From Clostridia bacterium (GTDB lineage: Bacteria > Bacillota > Clostridia > Oscillospirales > QAKW01): a DNA stretch of 11,053 bases. A program made the position numbers and the translations under genes. The notes beneath the pieces were generated by a model, which searched no databases, was not told the DNA's origin, and was given only the letters and a program-made list of their open reading frames with translations. This document shows, one piece after another, positions 8,301-11,053 of the stretch. Position 1 is the first letter of the stretch, and each line of letters opens with the position of its first letter. Where the stretch lies: positions 1-11,053 of the forward strand of contig JAFSBD010000173.1 in assembly GCA_017442025.1 (NCBI GenBank), written 5' to 3'.

Positions 8301-10208
8301 CCCGAGGCGGTCGAGCTGGAATCTCTCTATACCATCGCCCGCAAGGTTGCAGGAACGGTTGTTGAATATTCCAAGAAGAACGGCAATAACGCCACCCTGG
8401 CCGGTCTGAAGGTCAGCGGCGAATATGCCACCTATAAGTATACCCTCCAAAAGAGCGCGGATACTTATGCCAAGATGTCCCTGATCCTCTTTGCCGAGGA
8501 AAAGGCCATCACCGTTAAGGATAAGAACGGCCTGATCTATCTCACTACCGACGATCTGGCCGAAGCCCTGACCACTCTGCGGAGCGGCGCGGCAATCTAT
8601 GTGAATAAGCCTGTTGTTCTGGAGCAGAACGTAGTCCTGCCCGCATTGAGCTTCAAGCTGGTCAATGCCAACAACATTGACTTCGGCGGCAAGACTCTGG
8701 AGTTTGCCGATGGCAGCACCAAGCTGACCACCGATAAGGATCTCTCTGCTCATATCTTCAGCGATAGCAGCATCTTCTGCTCGGAGGTTACCTCCACCCA
8801 GATGGATGGCTGGTTCATCTTCCGCCTGGAAGGCGACCGTCATGAATGGGAGAAGATCCCCGCTGTTAAGGAAGATTGTGAAAACCCCGGCAGCACCGAG
8901 GGTGAATGGTGTAAGATCTGCCATAAGTATCAGGATGGCAAGAAGCCCCAGGAGATCAAACCCACCGGTCATAGCTATACCTCCCAGGTGATCGAACCCA
9001 CCTGCTTCGATGGCGGCTATACCCTCCATACCTGCGGCAACTGCGGCGATACTTATAAGACCGATCCGGTGAACGCCACCAACCATGAGGGTACCACCGA
9101 GGTCCTCAAGGGCTATGGCGCAACCTGCACCGAGGACGGTCTGACCGACGGTCTGCACTGCACCAAGTGCGGCACTGTTTTGAAAGAGCAGACCAAGATC
9201 CCCGCCCAGCATACCCCTGAAGCCTATGAAAAGGCACCCACCTGTACCGAGCCCGGTATTGCCAACGCCAGCAAATGTAAGGTCTGCGGCGTGATGGTGG
9301 ATGAAGGTACGGTCGTCTTCCCCACCGGCCACGGTGTTGTTGTGGAAGATCCCAAGGCCCCCAATTGTACCGAAGAGGGCTGGACCAGCAGCTCCTATTG
9401 CCCGGTTTGCGGTCATGTTCATAAGGAGAAGGTAATTATCCCCGCTCTCGGCCATAAGCCTGTAACCGATCCCGCTGTAACGCCCAACTGTACCGATACC
9501 GGCTGGACCGAAGGTTCTCATTGCGAAGTCTGCGGCGAGGTATTCGTTCCCCAGACCCAGCTCCCCGCAAACGGCCATACTCCGGTCGTTGATCCTGCGG
9601 TTGGTCCCTCTGTGGATTCTACCGGTTTGACCGAAGGTTCCCATTGCGGCGTCTGCGGCGTGATCCTGACACCGCAGAAAGAACTGGCTAAACTGCCGAT
9701 GATCCATGTTCCTACTGTAAATGTCAATGCAACCGACGGTGCTGTTCGCGGCGCAAAGGTAGATACCGCCAACAAGCTGATCTATCTGGATGTCAGCCCC
9801 AACGGCTTCACCGTTCAGGAATTTGCAAACGTTTACTTCAAGATCGATAACGCCTCTAATTCCAACATCACTATTTATAAGTACAATACAGAAACCGCTC
9901 GCGGCGCAAATGATCTCATCTGCAACGGCGATAAGGTAACTGTTTGGGCAACCAATAAAGACGGTGTTGAAACCAGCGTTTCCTACAATATTATTATTAT
10001 GGGCGATGCCAACTGCGACGGTAAGCTCAATGCCCGCGACTTGGTATTGATGAAGCTTTCCTTCGTTGGCGATCTTTCGCTGGAGTATCCCGGCTCGCTG
10101 GCCGCCGATATGAACTTCGACGGTAAGCTCAACGCACGCGACACGGTTGCTTGCGACACCAAGTATGTATTGTGGGCTGAGAATGGATATGTTTCTCAGG
10201 CAAAATAA
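2304..10208 (+). CDS. giant secreted modular protein with C-terminal type I dockerin, 2634 aa
   Basis: The start is the first in-frame ATG after a TGA at 2298; an internal ATG at 2313 (MKKFLKR) is an alternative. Residues 1-32 are a signal peptide (KKFLKR, hydrophobic core, VSA|E). Module A1 (~45-171) carries W112 and GDAYVGNF; a helical, partly coiled-coil region follows (~175-555, strongest 265-490), then beta-module B1 (~556-740). The pattern repeats: A2 (~745-854, W799, GDIYEGTF), helical (~855-1045), B2 (~1050-1235). Residues ~1235-1590 are unrecognised mixed alpha/beta. Beta-solenoid-like segments lie at ~1594-1720 (with LNLNGYSIDG) and ~2073-2140. Seven H/C...CxxC repeats (2180-2465), an Ig-like spacer (~2466-2565) and a dockerin (2567-2634) end it. 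No catalytic domain, LPXTG or SLH motif is visible, so cell attachment probably depends on the dockerin. It is likely co-transcribed with the next gene (27-base gap). Role unknown; a surface scaffold or adhesin is an inference. Confidence 0.9.
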   Translation: MRSMKKFLKRSTALLLVALMVLTNVPMLQVSAEGAGEPNAQSSNAWNGTAGELVAENYPLNDYEKAILACSGLAGATYSVEIPTEDNTGLVTVDADAQTVTAKAYTVGGFTWEPTAAVLKYTNADGTPGTDVNVTLNKVGDAYVGNFQKPANSYRAEVTYSLLIAMDEADQKLLLNTPFYLAEGYGQLKSASSVLGMATDTIDEKMEDLRALYNGITYEVSFEGETFGYTIGLEEGSAVKKALGNLLADYDSNGGRSTLALDIEAYNQAKSKVQFMMEKGAEMKAHISEFFTQIATIEANSDELLEIAEQLEILANGTGAGTIAEAKATIDQKAIELNQAMEDAIQTEIIEKAIQKAEAEYGDQVNLDSLRGKTRENDAIYKEIDAKRAYFEEKAAELEELGTFLNNASLKAMAEKIRTEGQDALNKLEAGIREAYTLGDQKIAELLSKKNDLDAYAAMAEEKAADIRKVVTSLSQAREIIKTYNNQEWKFIGKKLLKDTVTAEEYKALDKAVKAAIDPITDKLLVEEHSAMAIKAKLLAEETVLSAMVDQFVVYVDVKAEVVAKNAVNSADLLGLAVVATNFPMDKDTAAADVLAAITASGVEASALAQWDSYYNIGEEKYNRTVSIENAKGQAIDDFDALTGDIRYIITYSPKTYKINETYLPAGENSTEVPYGYNWRLPRPAELTKSYDYKIDGVDYRENTIVRIEKDITVSREEGKAIAAKTLAELIALGKVDGAALSAKEKDVLNSNAFRVDSIYYRTPDSNDKLAKVFDLSGNSFKLEAKAMNAGLLGSDAEWIPVSAYPVLKNRSNGASFSLTKNGDIYEGTFACTEEFSSVQVVYQLSIEGLDADQVRALANIADVLVQDTAEQKATLDALCTQNNFYENLGQVNSAILGSVGSVVTNMSPAAKAALTELTERCINPESGLTYLYEYLTQYKSENGGLSYFYKGENAANIQKQIDLVNKLLPVIWNDAPVQDALVSMNMQSQGTKVEAVMNQLKATSLKPINALVDTNSAYIDNMLAAVLADGTTSAHNVTNGVVTLETILSAGAPGLTSYGVEIQVLNKNDGLVKTYKTEAFGAQNNEIPAAKFEEMYAALLATIPDNQYYVAEKNLPAAAVKLGENPAIFTCAMRPVTYTVKIEGAADQILYAFDAYTITLPGTGAAGLKYRYNIGSSKVDVSSGALENFALATNIQAMDALFGADRVLTITRELIDINKDNLLTFIGKLNKAFAKGGLVADGKLAAAFIPMEDAEGNLSIVLRVTNNIKTLSPASLAGEMMDLVQDLSYVGLNGSPLFGLNSENEMKLYLQSIINMLVNSNLGLDTLPAIIDANGNIKEMQLPGATVINESLNVEGAVINNVDQLGGKLMESTLQYGVNINNATSAPFYVTYQDFDTQADLLKKAKKGAEQILPYFNLNCKDGAVNMTVNAPDSVYAYLMTALLVVGEVDMDTLQSYNLQEVLDYSFELIDPMFETEGVTADTFVNTIEQTGFYDSIAEFDTEANRALIEFIYDSLDHLYDNTSRTGSSNGGKYEGIFTYDALDVLLNNKVSLGDLSSMIAEKDSGLSVPVTFELKNREAEYEALVLDIKAKGITNKYYMTRDAAKAISTVGEDGIIILLSDIRGNITFNNNVILNLNGYSIDGDLTAKGRVAIVDSTLSTDKCGSVVGKLITEGGNFILGGGKYLSGAEKYLEDGYYLENNIVTNGCFTIAESGEDLNVYLGTDYLSLDKTAAKIMATDILFKLWMNYYACSELVVDGNTIYTINLQNVTESLNDLSKLISKGVECFDCVGATAFATQFMADVTDFGALAEALDQGDALVSYTVQNAAFNPYMQLEGKGKDSYFTFNVEAAADKKQFTNLNVFMDDDVPANHQSKLIDVLEELDAIVTFNELKVQIDDITYGDAGLSAEGEARADVEVDLSKNVNYPVIMGAILAYNAKGAERADLVEAIEYYQTSGSALDLKAALETATSAEILAALKATKSVSFSAILKALGITAPEAVELESLYTIARKVAGTVVEYSKKNGNNATLAGLKVSGEYATYKYTLQKSADTYAKMSLILFAEEKAITVKDKNGLIYLTTDDLAEALTTLRSGAAIYVNKPVVLEQNVVLPALSFKLVNANNIDFGGKTLEFADGSTKLTTDKDLSAHIFSDSSIFCSEVTSTQMDGWFIFRLEGDRHEWEKIPAVKEDCENPGSTEGEWCKICHKYQDGKKPQEIKPTGHSYTSQVIEPTCFDGGYTLHTCGNCGDTYKTDPVNATNHEGTTEVLKGYGATCTEDGLTDGLHCTKCGTVLKEQTKIPAQHTPEAYEKAPTCTEPGIANASKCKVCGVMVDEGTVVFPTGHGVVVEDPKAPNCTEEGWTSSSYCPVCGHVHKEKVIIPALGHKPVTDPAVTPNCTDTGWTEGSHCEVCGEVFVPQTQLPANGHTPVVDPAVGPSVDSTGLTEGSHCGVCGVILTPQKELAKLPMIHVPTVNVNATDGAVRGAKVDTANKLIYLDVSPNGFTVQEFANVYFKIDNASNSNITIYKYNTETARGANDLICNGDKVTVWATNKDGVETSVSYNIIIMGDANCDGKLNARDLVLMKLSFVGDLSLEYPGSLAADMNFDGKLNARDTVACDTKYVLWAENGYVSQAK
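8841..9698 (+). repeat. seven tandem ~41-residue His/CxxC repeats
   Basis: Units begin with His at codons 8841, 8970, 9084, 9210, 9330, 9453 and 9576 (43, 38, 42, 40, 41 and 41 residues apart). The consensus is H...P-x-C-T-x-x-G-x(6)-C-x2-C-G...P-x-G, with nine or ten residues between the first Cys and the CxxC. Units one to six keep all three Cys; unit seven has lost the first (PSVDS in place of PNCTD). Three Cys plus one His per unit could bind a metal, or the Cys could form disulfides outside the cell. Similar repeats are common in exported proteins of gut Clostridia, usually without an assigned function. Confidence 0.88.
10002..10205 (+). other. type I dockerin domain
   Basis: Two EF-hand-like calcium loops, D2568-x-N-x-D-G-K-L-N-A-R-D2579 and D2602-x-N-x-D-G-K-L-N-A-R-D2613, each followed by a short helix (LVLMKLSFVG; TVACDTKYVL). 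Every calcium-ligand position of the family is present. The recognition pair, often Ser-Thr in cellulosomal dockerins, is Ala-Arg in both loops. That symmetry would allow binding in either orientation. Dockerins bind cohesin domains. A preceding Ig-like spacer running into IIIMGDANCDG is a common arrangement in gut Clostridia. Confidence 0.93.
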
Positions 10209-10235
10209 TTGATTGAACAATAGGAGAAATGACCA
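10209..10235 (+). promoter_or_regulatory. short intergenic gap with ribosome binding site
   Basis: Twenty-seven bases separate the two genes. AGGAGA (10222-10227) lies eight bases before the ATG at 10236. An earlier ATG at 10229 opens only four codons and is not the start. There is no terminator or promoter in the gap, which supports co-transcription. Confidence 0.85.
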
Positions 10236-11053
10236 ATGAATAATTTAAAGAAGGTATTTTCCGTCGTTCTCATTGTGGTAACGCTTTTGAGCGTCATGAG
10301 CCTGGGTGTGGTGGCCAACGCCTCCACCCCCGCGGCTCAGACCATCCAGGCCGCCCCCGGTGAGACTGTTACACTCAAGCTTTCCGAAAGCGATTGCTAT
10401 GGCATCAGCGGTAGCATTACTTATAGCAACCGCGGCCTGTTCTCTTCCGTAACCCCCGGCAGCTCCCCCTACGGCATGATCCGCGAGGGCAGCTTCATTC
10501 TCAGCTCCGCCGAGAAGGTGGAGTGTGCGGTTACCCTCTCCGCCAAGATCAGCGATAGCGCTGCGGTTGGCAGCACCTGCGTTGTTTCCTTTACCGACTA
10601 TCTGCGGGTGGATAACAATATCACCCTGGAAGGGCCCGACGGCCTGGTGAAGACCGTAACCGTTCAGGTTATCGAAAAGAAGCAGGAAGAGCCCCAGCCC
10701 GAAGATCCTAAGCCTGAGGATCCCAAGCCCGAGGATCCTAAGCCCGAGGATCCCAAGCCTGAGGACACCAATAAGCCCTCCGGCAACGATACCCCCGCCG
10801 GCACCACTCCCCAAAAGCCCTCCGACGGCAAGGTGGATCTCACCGCGCTGAATAAGCAGATCGGTATCGCCGAATCCCTCAACGAGAAGGAATATACCGC
10901 CGATACCTGGGCGAAGATGCAATCCGCGCTGGCCGCCGCCAAGGCCGCCCGCAAGGAGAGCAGCCAGGCTGCGATCGATACCGCGACCAAGAACCTGAAA
11001 AATGCCATCGCAAATCTGTTGCGCTTGGATAACGAAGAATTGGCTACCCTGAT
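10236..11053 (+). CDS. secreted cohesin-like / FIVAR-like surface protein, 3' partial
   Basis: At least 272 residues, continuing past the window. Residues 1-29 are a signal peptide (NNLKK, long hydrophobic core, ANA|S). Residues ~34-146 form a beta-rich domain whose motif order follows type I cohesins (Pfam Cohesin): G-E-T-V-T-L-K-L, then YGISGSITYSNRGLFSSVTPG, then AVTLSAKISDSAAVGS with VVSFTDYLRVDNN, and a last strand KTVTVQVIE. It is about 20-30 residues shorter than classical cohesins. Residues 153-198 are a Pro/Glu/Lys-rich linker with four EDPKP units. From residue ~200 there is an alpha-helical segment of the FIVAR type (LTALNKQIGIAESL, ...AIDTATKNLKNAI). FIVAR modules occur in large extracellular carbohydrate-active proteins. 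The gene sits 27 bases after the dockerin gene, so its product may be the docking partner. The signal peptide and FIVAR are clear; the cohesin call is moderate. Confidence 0.8.
   Translation, partial: MNNLKKVFSVVLIVVTLLSVMSLGVVANASTPAAQTIQAAPGETVTLKLSESDCYGISGSITYSNRGLFSSVTPGSSPYGMIREGSFILSSAEKVECAVTLSAKISDSAAVGSTCVVSFTDYLRVDNNITLEGPDGLVKTVTVQVIEKKQEEPQPEDPKPEDPKPEDPKPEDPKPEDTNKPSGNDTPAGTTPQKPSDGKVDLTALNKQIGIAESLNEKEYTADTWAKMQSALAAAKAARKESSQAAIDTATKNLKNAIANLLRLDNEELATL
10701..10760 (+). repeat. four tandem 15-bp EDPKP codon repeats
   Basis: Units of GAR-GAT-CCY-AAG-CCY encode Glu-Asp-Pro-Lys-Pro four times, with a partial fifth unit (Glu-Asp) after. The first proline codon alternates CCT, CCC, CCT, CCC, which gives a 30-base higher-order period. 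It is the extended linker between the cohesin-like and FIVAR-like domains and a likely site of length variation between strains. Confidence 0.9.

Noticed and set aside
3495..10220. Two very long minus-strand frames (about 1121 and 1091 codons) opposite the giant gene
   Set aside because: They are in exact codon register with the sense gene and stay open only because that gene nearly lacks TTA, CTA and TCA codons. The translations show no domain, and the sense strand has a signal peptide, repeats and a dockerin.
10701..10760. Short regular repeats as a CRISPR array
   Set aside because: The 15-base units are contiguous codon repeats without spacers and encode a protein linker.

Overview
The window looks like part of the chromosome of an anaerobic Gram-positive bacterium of the class Clostridia (Bacillota), most likely a gut Oscillospirales-type organism. 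The clues are a 2634-residue secreted protein ending in a type I dockerin, tandem CxxC repeats of the kind common in gut Clostridia surface proteins, a Cthe_2159-like beta-helix protein, Shine-Dalgarno sites of the AGGAGA/GAGGTG type, and moderately GC-rich coding DNA around an AT-rich promoter region. The taxonomic call is an inference; no rRNA or marker gene is present.

Layout. Positions 3-1523 hold the 3' part of a membrane-anchored, exported beta-helix protein of the Cthe_2159 carbohydrate-binding type. It ends at a near-perfect bidirectional terminator (1524-1560) shared with a small convergent XRE-type HTH regulator on the minus strand (1587-1829). Between the regulator and the next gene lie 474 AT-rich bases with two adjacent 14-bp dyads (1861-1888) that look like the regulator's operator, a rightward promoter whose -35 box lies inside the second dyad (1882-1910), a second promoter (2129-2157), and a leader with possible RNA structure.

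The rest is a rightward two-gene unit. Gene one (2304-10208) encodes a giant secreted modular protein: signal peptide, two copies of an alternating beta-module/helical-module pair, two beta-solenoid-like segments, seven H/C...CxxC repeats, and a C-terminal type I dockerin with two nearly identical calcium loops. Gene two starts 27 bases later (10236, running off the window) and encodes a secreted protein with a divergent cohesin-like beta domain, an EDPKP-repeat linker and a FIVAR-like helical domain.

The most interesting possibility is that the dockerin of the giant protein docks on the cohesin-like domain encoded by the next gene, giving a small non-cellulosomal surface complex controlled by the adjacent HTH regulator. 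No catalytic domain was recognised in any protein here, so the complex would be structural or adhesive unless it recruits other partners. The cohesin call is by eye from motif order and needs structural confirmation.
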